64,000 nt of DNA. It comes from Xestospongia bergquistia (lineage: Eukaryota > Porifera > Demospongiae > Haplosclerida > Petrosiidae). The DNA lies in the NCBI GenBank assembly GCA_963965975.1, contig OZ014411.1:27824249-27888248 (forward strand), in the 5' to 3' direction. A program made the position numbers and the translations under genes. Below, piece by piece: positions 10,762 to 22,313 of the stretch. The notes below the pieces were generated by a model. That model was given only the letters and a program-made list of their open reading frames with translations, was not told the DNA's origin and searched no databases. Position 1 is the first letter of the stretch. Each line of letters opens with the position of its first letter.

Positions 10762-13700
10762 ATGGGGTCTATTTTGTGTAGTTCTTTTGGACCTACTGCC
10801 ATCATTACCTGGTGTCATATCTATTACATAACATCAGTTATACTGTACTTCTTCAATGGATGTGCTATTGCTTCAGAGTATTACGTCTCTGCAGCTCCTA
10901 ATGGAGTACCTTGTCCTACTACTGACCTACCTTGTCACAACCTTACCTATTATACTGCTGATTATGTTTCTTACTTCACTGATGATACAATCTTCTACTT
11001 CCTAGAGGGAAGTCATACTCTACAAGGTATATTGAATATCAGCAATAAAAGTAACATAACTCTACAGGGACTGGGTCATATAGAACAAGGTTTTCATGAG
11101 ATAGCTATGCAATCTACCTCAGTAATAATGTGTAGTGATAACTATAGAACTGGTATACAATTTACCACCAGCATAGTTATTGTAATGAAATCATTAACAA
11201 TAGCAAATTGTGCGTTTGATGTTTACATCTATGACCAAAAAATTATTAATAGCATACATTTTGTATCCATCATTGACGTGACACTGGAATGGATATCAAT
11301 ACAGAATAGTTCAGGTTACGGACTCTGTCTAGTCAATAATTTTGATGTGTTAATTGCTAATTCCTCATTTGCTAACAATGGACATCCTGACACTTTTGGA
11401 GGCAATGTATGTATTTATTATGATGACCAGCTTAAAAACTTGTCAAGAATTTATATTGCGCGAACAAACTTTTCACTAAGTTTAGGATATGCATTTTTTT
11501 TGACATGTGGTTCTGAAGTTGAGGTAATCATTGACAACAGTGAGTTTTCACACAATATTGGAGGGGGAGGAGTGTTCATTGACTCATATGGGAATAGTAG
11601 TATTAAGTTTTATAATTGCATTATATATAACAATACTTCTCAATATCCTGGAGGAGGAGTGTACATTTATTTGCTTAGGAGTGGTGACATTGAGTTTCAT
11701 AACTGTATTATATCAGATAATACTGGTCAGGATACAGCTGGAGGAGTATACATTTATCTGGATCAAAGTGGTAGCATTGAATTTCATAACTGCACTATAT
11801 CAAACAATACTGCTCAAGATAGTGCAGGAGGTATACACATTTATTCGAATGGAAGTGGTAATATTATGTTTAGTAACTGCACAATACACAACAATACTGC
11901 ATACTTTGGATCAGGTTTGCTTCTATATGCTTATCAATTTACTTCAACAGCTAGCTTTCTTTTTACAAATGTTATAGTTCATTTCAATAACGTACTGAAC
12001 AAGAATGATGTATATCAAGCTGCTGTGGTATTATTCAACATTTATGACGTTATTTTTGAACAAATTGAATTTAGTAATCATAACATAACTGGTTTAGTGA
12101 GTTTCAATAGTGTAATAACATTTAATAAAAATAACACATTTGTAAAAAATTCAGGCATTTATGGTGGGGGCATTGCTTTATATGAATCCTCTCAATTATT
12201 GCTTAAAAATCAAACATACATATTTTTTGTTGATAATCATGCTAGTGAATCAGGTGGAGGAATCTTTGTAGCCGAAGATAGTGTTCCAGACATTTATACG
12301 AAATGCTCCTTTCAACTTATTCCATATTATGTTAAGGCTTCATTTTATTTTGTCAACAATACAGCTGACATCTCAGGTGATGTCTTGTATGGAGGAAAAA
12401 TTGATTTTTGCAACTTTCATAATATTTTTTACTACCCTCAACAAAGTGGTCTAACGGTAGTGTCTTCAGATCCTATTCAAGTGTGTTTTTGTGTATCAGG
12501 CAAACCAAATTGTTCTGTTCTTAACAAGAAGGTTAATGCAATGCCTGGGATTAATGTTAATATACCACTAGCTACTGTTGGCTTAAAGGATGGCTTAACG
12601 AAAGGTGTGATAAAATTGACACCATCTGATAGTTCATCTATTGTGCAAAGTGACAAAAACAGACTAAATGTAACTTGTACTAATGTAATATTTAAAGTAC
12701 ATGCAAATCCTTATTTGTTAAATGCTACAGATATCTATGCAACACTTGAAACCTCCATCATTGAACCTTTACAAGACCATCATGCTAAAGTCATTAATGT
12801 TACTATTGAGTATTGTCCAATTGGGTTTCTATTGTTAAATGATACTTGTGTTTGCAGACCTGAATTAAAAGCACCTCCAATATCTTGTGATATTAACACT
12901 CAAATTATAACTAGAGATGGTAACATATGGATTGGTTATAAAAATAATTCAGACTGTTTTATTGCTTATCAAAACTGTCCCTTTGATTATTGTAATGACG
13001 ATATCATTCATTTTAAACTCACATCACCTAATGTACAATGTCTTTATAATCGATCTGGACTACTCTGTGGACAATGTACTGAAGGCCTTAGTCTCATGTT
13101 AGGTTCCAATCAATGTGGACAATGTACTAATGACTACTTAGCTCTTATCATTCCATTTGCTGTGGCTGGTATAGCATTGGTAACTTTTGTTATTGTTTTA
13201 AATCTAACTGTGTCTGTGGGTACTATCAATGGACTTATATTCTATGCTAATATTCTCAAAATATATGAACACTTTTTTTTTCCTAATGGGCGCATTCCAT
13301 TTGTTAGTCATTTCATATCATGGATTAATCTAGATCTGGGTATTGAGACTTGTTTCTACAATGGTATGAATTCTTGTTATAAGACATGGCTCCAATTTAT
13401 ATTTCCAGGCTATGTTTGGTTTCTTGTAATACTCATCATAATATTATCAAAATATTCTAGCAAAGTGGTTCAACTTGTTGGAAGACAAGCTATTCCAGTA
13501 CTAGCCACTATGATCCTACTCTCTTATACCAAACTGATACGAACTATTTTCCAGGTTCTTCATTTTACAAATATTCAATGTAGAAGTGAGAACAATATCA
13601 CATTACTAAGGTGGTACATTGATGCTAATGTCCAATATCTCAAAGGTTGTCATCTACCATTGTTTGTCTTCTCACTGGCTATACTCATTTTACTAGTTTT

Positions 13701-14367
13701 TCCATATACCTTCTACCTCCTGACTATGCCATTATTTGAGGGACCTCTATCAAAGTACATATGTTGCTGCCAAAAGTTGATGCAGTATGTGAAACCTTTC
13801 TTTGATGCATATGGAGGTCCATATAAGGACAAGAGTCGTTTTTGGACGGGATTTTTGCTACTTGTTCGTGTTGTTTTAGCACTAGTTGTGTCTCTGGATA
13901 CTGAAGCTAAAGTAAGTTTAGATGTGTTAACATCCATTTTATTTATTATTGTATCAATGTATTTTCCTTTGAGAGGAATGTATCAAAAGTTACCATTGGC
14001 TTGTCTGGAGATGTCATTTATTCTTAATCTCAAATTTATAGCTTATGTGAACGTATGCACACAGACTTGTGAAATGTCCAAGTCAAGTCAAGTATTAAGT
14101 GTTGCTATGGTATCAATATCATGTGTAGTATTCTCTGGCATTATCCTCTATCATGTCTGGGATCGAATGTTGAAGTCTCGTTTACAAAAACTAATTAATA
14201 GAATAAAAAGGATATTTAAAAAACCTGCACCATTTTTTAATTCTGATGATGCTGAAATTGCTTTAATGGCCCCTGGATCCCCTTCTTTTATATGTGAAAC
14301 TAGTTCAGTGTCAGTGGTATCAGTGAAAATGAGACGAGAATCATTACTATTTGAAGAAGATTACTAA
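10762..14367 (+). CDS. Array gene (third intact-type locus): 5-coil beta-helix, ~8-TM protein
   Basis: Intronless, 1201 residues. It has a leader of the same kind (SWCHIYY-type hydrophobic segment, then ASEYYVS). The short coil block of about five units lies at residues about 266-390 (GGGGVFI, GGGVYI, AGGVYI, AGGIHI, GSGLLL). The rest of the ectodomain, a Cys collar ending near 788 and about eight membrane segments from about 790 are aligned with gene 1. It is exactly 174 residues shorter than gene 1, which is six 29-residue coils. The conserved block reads KDKSRFWTG here, so the Cys found in the other members is Ser. The RRES site and an acidic end (LLFEEDY) are present. Function unknown; surface receptor or adhesin inferred. 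Confidence 0.85.
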   Translation: MGSILCSSFGPTAIITWCHIYYITSVILYFFNGCAIASEYYVSAAPNGVPCPTTDLPCHNLTYYTADYVSYFTDDTIFYFLEGSHTLQGILNISNKSNITLQGLGHIEQGFHEIAMQSTSVIMCSDNYRTGIQFTTSIVIVMKSLTIANCAFDVYIYDQKIINSIHFVSIIDVTLEWISIQNSSGYGLCLVNNFDVLIANSSFANNGHPDTFGGNVCIYYDDQLKNLSRIYIARTNFSLSLGYAFFLTCGSEVEVIIDNSEFSHNIGGGGVFIDSYGNSSIKFYNCIIYNNTSQYPGGGVYIYLLRSGDIEFHNCIISDNTGQDTAGGVYIYLDQSGSIEFHNCTISNNTAQDSAGGIHIYSNGSGNIMFSNCTIHNNTAYFGSGLLLYAYQFTSTASFLFTNVIVHFNNVLNKNDVYQAAVVLFNIYDVIFEQIEFSNHNITGLVSFNSVITFNKNNTFVKNSGIYGGGIALYESSQLLLKNQTYIFFVDNHASESGGGIFVAEDSVPDIYTKCSFQLIPYYVKASFYFVNNTADISGDVLYGGKIDFCNFHNIFYYPQQSGLTVVSSDPIQVCFCVSGKPNCSVLNKKVNAMPGINVNIPLATVGLKDGLTKGVIKLTPSDSSSIVQSDKNRLNVTCTNVIFKVHANPYLLNATDIYATLETSIIEPLQDHHAKVINVTIEYCPIGFLLLNDTCVCRPELKAPPISCDINTQIITRDGNIWIGYKNNSDCFIAYQNCPFDYCNDDIIHFKLTSPNVQCLYNRSGLLCGQCTEGLSLMLGSNQCGQCTNDYLALIIPFAVAGIALVTFVIVLNLTVSVGTINGLIFYANILKIYEHFFFPNGRIPFVSHFISWINLDLGIETCFYNGMNSCYKTWLQFIFPGYVWFLVILIIILSKYSSKVVQLVGRQAIPVLATMILLSYTKLIRTIFQVLHFTNIQCRSENNITLLRWYIDANVQYLKGCHLPLFVFSLAILILLVFPYTFYLLTMPLFEGPLSKYICCCQKLMQYVKPFFDAYGGPYKDKSRFWTGFLLLVRVVLALVVSLDTEAKVSLDVLTSILFIIVSMYFPLRGMYQKLPLACLEMSFILNLKFIAYVNVCTQTCEMSKSSQVLSVAMVSISCVVFSGIILYHVWDRMLKSRLQKLINRIKRIFKKPAPFFNSDDAEIALMAPGSPSFICETSSVSVVSVKMRRESLLFEEDY

Positions 14368-16014
14368 TGCTAATTTTGATGTCATTTTGTTGATTATATT
14401 TCATTCATATTTGTTATGTCTTAGATATAATGTAGTGTCTGTAAGAATAATAAGAAACTTATACTCTCTTAACAATTATTTCATTAAAATGTTGTAATGT
14501 TTTATTTACTTTGCTATTGCTGATTAAAAAGGTACCTTTTATATTAAAACAATCTGTTAATATTTTCTTTACTAATCAATGCAGTGACCAGTATATATCA
14601 CTATGCAGTACATCAATCTGATATTACCACTATATGAATAGTGTGGTTAGTTTGTTATATGTGGTAGTATAGGACTACACCAAGTATCTATGGCATAATG
14701 TAGAGTCCTTGACATTTACGAAATAAGAAACATAATGAATAGAGACTACCAAATACTATAAACATCACACAAATGTTAACTAGTTCTATTAATAAAATGT
14801 TTTTTTGGCAGTTGACATAGTTTCCCAGTCATCTATGAATATCCAATATTTCCTCTTAATACATATGAAGAAACCAGTTCAATTGAAGTATATCAGAGCT
14901 ACATTTTGTCATGTGACATATTATTCCATGTACCAACATAAATGAAAGTATTATGAATATCTATTCCTTGACTATTTTGGAATCTACATATCTAAGAATA
15001 TGAGACTGCAACCACTTAAAACATGTCTGCTGTAATTACTCCACAATTACTTTTATCTGTTATGAACTCTTCATCATGTTGACTCATGAATCATGGTATT
15101 TATACAGCATGTATAATAGATACAGCAATGTTACCAAATCTACAGATGCAGTTATTCCAATTGTTCTTGATAATCCAAATGAGTTAACAATACCAAAAAG
15201 AAACATGATAAGCTAAAAGTTACTGTCAAAATATGGTTGTTTCTAGGTTATTGTTTTATATGTTGAGTGTTCCAGCCCTGGCAAAGAAAGGCTCAGTGAG
15301 CTTAAGGTTTAGCTTAGACTTCTGATCAGATTTAAAATGGTGGGATAGATTTCTCATGATCTGATTAGAATTTCAATATATAATCATAAGTGCAGGCTAG
15401 ACGAATAAATATGAAAAAAAGTCTCACGAAAATGAGACATCTGTCCATATTTAGTGAAATTGAAGACATACATTGAAATAGGTTGGGAGACTTCACACAG
15501 ACCATTAACCAGTCAGCTTATTCTAGTAATGATGACAGTGATAATCTAGGTGGTAGGGAAGTTAGACAATCAAACAGTTGTGGATGCCTTACATAGTATG
15601 TATTTTAGGTGCAATGGACTTAATGTTTTATACAGCTCAATATGTATGGAGACACTAGCAACCTCCACAAAATGTGTTTTACATTAGCTCAAACAAAATT
15701 TTGTGTTAAATACAAATTTAATCTGTTTTCAGTGTTCTAAAAAAAGTTTTAAGCAATCACACTCCATATCTAGTGAACCAGGAACTGTCAGAGAACTCTA
15801 TTATAAATTACATACTGCAAGATTTTAGCTCATTTGAGGTATGACATTTGAGATATGTCCCATTTAAGTAAGTCTTTTAAATAATGTCAAAAGTGATCAT
15901 CTTATCAACCATAAGTCATCCAATGGAATCTGAAGAAGTCCAAGCAAATTTTATCAAGAACGGAATAATAAAGGTGTTATCACATTAGTAGCTGGAGGAT
16001 TTATACCTGTTAAA
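14368..16014. other. Intergenic, partly array flank
   Basis: The first 350 bp or so is 3' flank shared with other members (landmark near 14560-14700). The stretch from about 14750 to 16000 has no counterpart I can find in the window, and I see no gene, RNA or mobile element in it. Confidence 0.4.
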
Positions 16015-16540
16015 AATATAACAGTAAGTGATTAATATATAGTGACTGACTAATACCATTTATTGAGGACTTACAAGGACAAACACCATTCACTATATAG
16101 CTAATATGTTGTTACCAAATTAGACCACAAAAGTGATGTCATAATTACAGTAATTTAATTTGTGGTTACTAAACATTTTAAAAAATTATCACAGTTACTT
16201 GTTGACTACTTCTCGTTTAGTTGATATGTTTTGAAGGTTTCTTCTACTATGACCACTAACCATAAAGTTATGACAACTATGTCAACTTCTAATAGAATCT
16301 GTAGTAATATCATGTGAGTTACAAATTGGTTACCTGGATTAGTTCATTTACATCCGTTTGATGCCAAACTATATGAATTACTATGGTATTTATAAGGAAT
16401 GGTGTCAACATAGAGTAATATAGTATTTCCAGCTTATAAAATGCTGTAGTAATACAACTTAAATTGTCTTTTTTGTTTATGAGTTTGACTTCAATTCTCT
16501 ATTGCTCATCTGATCTTTTACTGTTGAATCTGCTGTCATA
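16015..16540 (+). promoter_or_regulatory. Conserved upstream block of the gene at 16541
   Basis: About 520 bp align with 8755-9267 upstream of the collapsed remnant, with the same order of landmarks up to the start codon. It differs from the upstream block of the genes at 1702, 10762 and 22314, so the array holds two promoter lineages. The block probably contains the promoter; individual sites cannot be named from sequence alone. Confidence 0.5.
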
Positions 16541-19500
16541 ATGAGCTGGTGTCATATCTATTATATAACATCAGTTATAATACTGTATATCTACAGTGGA
16601 TATGTTACTGCTTCTGAGTATTATGTCTTTGCAGGTCCTACTAAAGAATCTTGTCCTATTGACCTGCTTTGTCACAACCTCTCCTACTATAAAGCTGATT
16701 ATGCATCTTACTTCACTGATGATACTATCTTCTACTTCCTAGAGGGAACTCATATTCTACAAGGTACATTGGAGATCAGTGGTGTAAGTAATGTAACTCT
16801 ACAGGGACTGGGTCATGTAGAACAAGGCTTTCATGAGACAGTTATGCAATCTACCTCAGTAATAAGGTGTAGTGATTACAACAGAGGTGGTATACTATTT
16901 ACTAATAACACAGATGTTGTATTGAAATCAATAACAATAGCAAACTGCGGAGGTCTTTATAATATTAGATACCTTACATATAATAGAAATATAAGCATTA
17001 GTTTATACTTTGTTCACATCAATAATGTTCAATTGGAATGGATATCAGTCCAGAATAGCTCTGACCATGGTATTGGACTCTGCCTTTACAATGCTTTTAA
17101 TGTATTGATTACCAATTCAACATTTGCTAATAATGGAGGTCTTAAGAATGACCTAAGCAATGGAGTAATTCTCAATGATGATCAGCTTAAAACACTTTCC
17201 AGACTTAATATTGTGTCATCGAATTTTACACTGGGCATAGGAAGTGCCATGACTTTGTTTTATCTTAGTAATAATGATCTTAGTGATAATGAAGTTAAGG
17301 TAACCATTGAAAAAAGTAAGTTTTCACATAATACTGCTCTGTATGGAGGAGGAGTGAAAATTATTTTTAATAGTGCAGTTGGTAGTGTTGAGTTTCGTAA
17401 CTGCATTATATACAACAATACTGTTCAGAAGAGTGGAGGAGGAGTGGATATTAATTCGTTTGATGGAAGTGGTCATATTGAGTTTAGTAATTGCAATATA
17501 TACAACAATACCGCTCAGTATGGATCAGGTCTCAGTGCTTTACAAGTGACGTCATCAATTAGTATTCATTTGACAAATGTTTCATTTCATTTCAATAAAG
17601 CATCAAACAACTTTCATAAACACCAATCTGCTGTGTTACTAACAAACATTGAAAATGTTACTGTTAACCAAATTGACATTAGTAATCACAACATAACTGG
17701 TTTATTGGGTATCAATAGTCCAATAACATTTGATGGACATAGTACATTTGTAAACAATTCTGGCATTAATGGTGGAGGTATTGCTTTATATGGATTATCT
17801 CAATTATTACTAAAGTGGAATACAAACATATCGTTTGTCAATAATCATGCCAGTGAGTCAGGTGGAGGAATCTTTGTGTCACAAGTTATTGATAGCAGTG
17901 ACATAACAGTTTGTTCCTTTAATACTTTTCCCTATTATGATAGTGATACTAAGACAATGTTATATTTTGTCAACAATACAGCAAACATATCTTGGGATGT
18001 CTTGTATGGAGGTCAAATCTCTGATTGTAAGACTTTTAAATTTGATTACCAATTTCATTACTCTCACCAGACAGGTCTATCAGTAGTGTCATCAGATCCT
18101 ATTCAAGTGTGTTTTTGTGAATCAAACAAACAAAATTGCTTTATTACAAACATCAATATAACTGAAATACCTGGAATTAATGTCAATATACCACTAGCTA
18201 CTGTTGGTAATAAAGATGGCTTAACAAAGGGTGTGATAAAGTTGACAACATCAGATAGTTCATCTTCTACTGTACAAACTGACAATACTAGACTAAATGC
18301 AACTTGTACCAATGTAACTTTCAAGTTAAGAGCAAATCCTTCATTGAACACAACACAAGTTTATGTAACACTAGATAGTTCAATCATTGAACATTCTTCT
18401 GATGTCTATGTTAAAGTCATTGAAGTTAGCATTAAGTCCTGTCCAATTGGTTATCCATTACTAAATGATGTTTGCAGTTGTAGATCTGAATTAAATACAT
18501 CTTCAATAACTTGTGATATTAACACTCAAATTATAAATAGAAATGGTGACATGTGGATTGGTTATAAAAATGACTCAGACTGTCTTATTGTTTATTCAAA
18601 TTGCCCCTTTGATTACTGCAATGACGGAACAGTTCATTTTAAAATTACCTCTCCAGATACACAGTGTCTTCACAATCGATCTGGACTACTCTGTGGACAA
18701 TGTCCTGAAAGCCTTAGTCTCATGTTAGGTTCCAACAAATGTGGACGATGTACTAATAACTACATAGCTCTTATCATTCCATTTGCTTTAGCTGGTATAG
18801 CACTGGTAGCTTTTATCATTACTTTAAACTTAACTGTGTCTGTGGGTACAATCAATGGACTAATATTCTATGCTAATGTTGTCAAAATATATGAACCCAT
18901 CTTCTTTCCCAATGATCCTGTGAATGTTCTTAGTCTATTCATTTCCTGGCTCAATCTTGATCTTGGTATTGAGACTTGTTTCTTTGATGGTTTGGATTCT
19001 TGCATTAAGACATGGCTACAGTTTATCTTTCCATTTTATGTTTGGTTTCTAATAATACTCATTGTAGTATCATCACAATATTCTAGCAAAGTGGTTCGAC
19101 TAATGGGAAGACAAGCAATTCCAGTACTAGCCACTATGATCCTTCTCTCTTATACTAAACTGATACGCACCGTCTTCCAAGCTCTTTATTTTGTCAATAT
19201 TCAGTGTAAAGGTAAGAATAATGTTCCATTATTGAGGTGGTACATTGATGCTAATGTCCACTATGTAGGAGGTTATTGTCATCTACCATTGTTCCTGTTT
19301 TCACTGGTTGTACTCATTTTATTGATTGTTCCATATACCTTCTACCTTCTTGCTATACCATTATTTGAAGGACCTTTATCAAAATACATGTGTTGCTGTC
19401 AAAAGTATATGAAGCCTTTCTTTGATGCATATGGAGGTCCATATAAGGACAAGTGTCGTTTTTGGACTGGATTTTTACTACTTGTTCGTGTTGTCTTAGC

Positions 19501-19981
19501 ACTGGTTGTGTCTTTGGATACTGAGGCTATGATAAGCTTGGATGTGTTAACATCTATTTTATTTGTTATTGTATCAATGTATTTCCTTTTGAGAGGAATA
19601 TACCAAAAGTTACCATTTGCTTGTCTAGAAATGTCTTTTTTTCTTAATCTCATGTTAATGGCTTATGTGAAAGTACAAACTTGTAACAAGTCAAAGTCAA
19701 GGGAAGTGTTAAGTGTTGCTTTAGTATCAATATCTTTTGGAGTATTCTGTGGTATTATCCTCTATCATGTCTGGGATCAATTGTCTAAATCTTGTTTGAA
19801 ACGACCACTTGCAAAAATTATGAGGGTTTTCAAGAAGCCTCTATCAGATCCTATTACTGATGACACAGAAGTTTCTTTAACACGTTCTGGATCTCCTGCT
19901 TTAATATGTGAAAGTAGTTCAGTGACTGTGGTATCAGTACTAATGAGACGAGAATCACTACTAGACGATGAAGATGACTAA
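16541..19981 (+). CDS. Array gene: 3-coil beta-helix, ~8-TM protein
   Basis: Intronless, 1146 residues, the shortest intact member. It starts at MSWCHIYY, a Met at the position of an Ile inside the longer leaders of its paralogues, so the signal peptide is shorter (cleavage probably before SEYYV). Only about three coils are present (about residues 268-330: GGGVKI, GGGVDI, GSGL). The Cys collar ends near 735, about eight membrane segments follow from about 738, and KDKCRFWTG lies near 970. The tail is the most divergent (RPLAKIMRVFKKPLSDP) but keeps RRESLL and ends DDEDD. Its 5' flank belongs to a different lineage from those of the other intact genes. Function unknown; surface receptor or adhesin inferred. 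Confidence 0.85.
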   Translation: MSWCHIYYITSVIILYIYSGYVTASEYYVFAGPTKESCPIDLLCHNLSYYKADYASYFTDDTIFYFLEGTHILQGTLEISGVSNVTLQGLGHVEQGFHETVMQSTSVIRCSDYNRGGILFTNNTDVVLKSITIANCGGLYNIRYLTYNRNISISLYFVHINNVQLEWISVQNSSDHGIGLCLYNAFNVLITNSTFANNGGLKNDLSNGVILNDDQLKTLSRLNIVSSNFTLGIGSAMTLFYLSNNDLSDNEVKVTIEKSKFSHNTALYGGGVKIIFNSAVGSVEFRNCIIYNNTVQKSGGGVDINSFDGSGHIEFSNCNIYNNTAQYGSGLSALQVTSSISIHLTNVSFHFNKASNNFHKHQSAVLLTNIENVTVNQIDISNHNITGLLGINSPITFDGHSTFVNNSGINGGGIALYGLSQLLLKWNTNISFVNNHASESGGGIFVSQVIDSSDITVCSFNTFPYYDSDTKTMLYFVNNTANISWDVLYGGQISDCKTFKFDYQFHYSHQTGLSVVSSDPIQVCFCESNKQNCFITNINITEIPGINVNIPLATVGNKDGLTKGVIKLTTSDSSSSTVQTDNTRLNATCTNVTFKLRANPSLNTTQVYVTLDSSIIEHSSDVYVKVIEVSIKSCPIGYPLLNDVCSCRSELNTSSITCDINTQIINRNGDMWIGYKNDSDCLIVYSNCPFDYCNDGTVHFKITSPDTQCLHNRSGLLCGQCPESLSLMLGSNKCGRCTNNYIALIIPFALAGIALVAFIITLNLTVSVGTINGLIFYANVVKIYEPIFFPNDPVNVLSLFISWLNLDLGIETCFFDGLDSCIKTWLQFIFPFYVWFLIILIVVSSQYSSKVVRLMGRQAIPVLATMILLSYTKLIRTVFQALYFVNIQCKGKNNVPLLRWYIDANVHYVGGYCHLPLFLFSLVVLILLIVPYTFYLLAIPLFEGPLSKYMCCCQKYMKPFFDAYGGPYKDKCRFWTGFLLLVRVVLALVVSLDTEAMISLDVLTSILFVIVSMYFLLRGIYQKLPFACLEMSFFLNLMLMAYVKVQTCNKSKSREVLSVALVSISFGVFCGIILYHVWDQLSKSCLKRPLAKIMRVFKKPLSDPITDDTEVSLTRSGSPALICESSSVTVVSVLMRRESLLDDEDD

Positions 19982-20389
19982 TGCTTGATTTCTTGAGATA
20001 TAATATAATTGTTTGAATTCTACCTCATAAAACTGATTGTGTTTTGATTTGTATAACCTTGTTTCTTATATGTAGTTAACAATAGCAGTATGTATTGTGA
20101 ATTATAATATCATAGAAGTGTGTTATTATGTATTACTAAACTTACTGTTAATATTGTTGTAGTTGTTATTGTTATTTAGTATTAATTATAAAGATACATT
20201 TTATATTGTGTTAACTCTTACTGTTATAAGTACAAGTATTATCTAGTGACATATCAGTTGATAGTACAGTTACAACTGGTCACCTCATACTCTACTCTAC
20301 ATAATATATAATATCATAGAAAATTATGATAATGAATTAATTAGGTTTACAGTATTATTCTTATAAATGAGTATTAAAAGGAACCCAGC

Positions 20390-20715
20390 TCTGATCGGTG
20401 ACCTCAGGTTGAGGCATTGATGGATGTTAGTGTGGTTGACACTGACGCTACCGTGATCGTTTACCGAGGAAAGTCTTAACTTCTACTGAGTTGGAGAAGA
20501 GAAGAAAGCATGTAGCACCATGCCAGGAGTGGAGAGCACAATTTACCCCTTTGTGCTTTTCTGTTGATGGAATGTGGGGAGGAGAAACTAAATGGTTTAT
20601 GAAGAGACTGGCAGAGCAGTTGGCCTCCAGATGGGCAAAGCCATATAGTTTTATTATGGGTTGGCTGAGAGCTGGGACAGTTCTACGTGCAACCATTTTG
20701 TGTGTGAGGGGCTAA
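20390..20715 (+). mobile_element. 3' end of a non-LTR retrotransposon ORF (fragment)
   Basis: The frame from 20491 (EKRRKHVAPCQEWRAQFTPL, then SVDGMWGGE and ILCVRG) resembles the extreme C-terminal segment of reverse-transcriptase polyproteins of LINE-type elements as I recall them. Just upstream, another frame reads DVSVVDTDAT and YRGKS, in order but interrupted by a frameshift or stop near 20460-20490. No reverse transcriptase or endonuclease domain remains. The base composition is GC-richer than the flanks. A 5'-truncated, dead insertion is inferred. Confidence 0.6.
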
Positions 20716-20852
20716 AGATCTAAATGGAGGTGTTTATCAGTTGAAGATGGAGCTTCTCTCTTTTGTTTTAACATAGACTAACTTTATTAATTTTACATAT
20801 TTCTGCTTTCTCATTCATGTATTTATAATGGGGATCTACATATGTTTTACAC

Positions 20853-20938
20853 AATAATAATAATAATAATAATAAGTAAAATTCTCAAGTAATAATAATA
20901 ATAATAATAATAATAATAGTAATAGTAATAATAATAAA
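20853..20938. repeat. AAT microsatellite pair
   Basis: Two (AAT)n tracts separated by about 20 bp lie about 140 bp after the retrotransposon fragment. They may be the simple-repeat 3' tail of that element, or an independent microsatellite. Confidence 0.9.
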
Positions 20939-21639
20939 TAGAACATTTGTGTTATTCCCTTCATAGACAATATGACTGTTTTCTGGTTATTCTTCTATTT
21001 ATGCAGCAAAAACTACTAATGTAGAAAGAAGTCTTCTGAAGAATAATTTTACACAGAAAGGTATGTTTTCATATTAAGATGCTTTTTGTGTGAGTAGTAT
21101 TCGTATTAATGAGGAAAACCTGCCGTCATAATGGATGTTTGTAAGTCCAGTATTATTTTCTATCATGAGGCTTGTTCTAAGTGGTATCAATTTGCATTCT
21201 TAATCACTAACCTCTGTTCCTGTTAATTAAGGAGATCAGATTTGCTTTGTATTCTAACAAATAAGGAAACTTACATCTTTATAGTACATTATTAGTTGAA
21301 TTAGCTATTTCCTGATTGATTATACACATATATACATAACTTAATATAGTACCTCATTATTGTTAGTCATTATTAAAATATATCAATTCCCTGTTGTACA
21401 TTATGTCCTGAGTAATCAATCACATTGTAAACATGATTTAACTAATGTATAATTTAGTCATGGCAGCTTCTGAGATTGAAATTTCAGTAATGTCTTTAGC
21501 CTAAAATTAATATGATTAATTGTCTTCCTTAATAATTAGCTCATGTAGAAGGTTTGTCTACTTCCATAATAACAGAAGTTTAATATTAGTTTTGTAAAGA
21601 TTACATTCAGAGGCATCCACAACACTCCTATTGTAATGA

Positions 21640-22260
21640 TGGAAAAGCTATTAATACATCTGTTATTATGATAGTAAACAAAAGCTTCTAAATTTTAGAC
21701 AATGACTGTCATATTTTCTTTCAGACACCTACAAGATATTATTGTCACAGAGCCAGGAATCCAAAACTTTGTTTGCAGACTCCTTTATGAGGCTATGGTT
21801 TCTTAATAGAGAAATCATGTTTGTATGTGTGGGTGTGGTGGTATAATTGTAGTGTATTGTATATATATGGCATCCAAATAAGGGAATAATGTCTACAATG
21901 ATTAAAGTCTATGTGACATTACTAATTCAACTATACTCCTATAGAAATGTTGTGGATGTCTCTGAATGTAATGATCAAAAGTTAATATTAATACATCTGT
22001 TATTATAATACTAAACAAGAGCTTCTAACTCTTAGACAAAGATTGTCATATTTTCTTTCAGGCCACCTACAATATTATTGACACAGAGCCAAGAATCCAT
22101 AACTTTGCTCCTTGATGAGATTATGGCTTCTTAATAGAGTAAACATGTTTGTGTGAGCATGAGTGGTTGGTTGGGTGTGGGTGTGGGTGTGGGTGCTGGT
22201 GTAATTATACTGTATTGTATAATATGGTATTTAAATAAGAAAGTAATGTCTACAAAGATT
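21640..22260 (+). repeat. ~310-bp tandem duplication upstream of the gene at 22314
   Basis: About 21640-21900 and 21955-22260 are two diverged direct copies. Shared landmarks are ttaatacatctgttattat, gtcatattttctttcag, tattattg(t/a)cacagagcca and a GT-rich tract. The duplication would double any promoter elements in the block. Confidence 0.8.
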
Positions 22261-22313
22261 AAAGTCTATATGGCTTTACTAATTCAACTGTTTGTCTGTC
22301 AGACAATTCTACA

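Noticed and set aside
20491..20715. Independent small gene of 74 codons
   Set aside because: Its sequence reads as the C-terminal end of a retroelement polyprotein and its upstream part continues in another frame.
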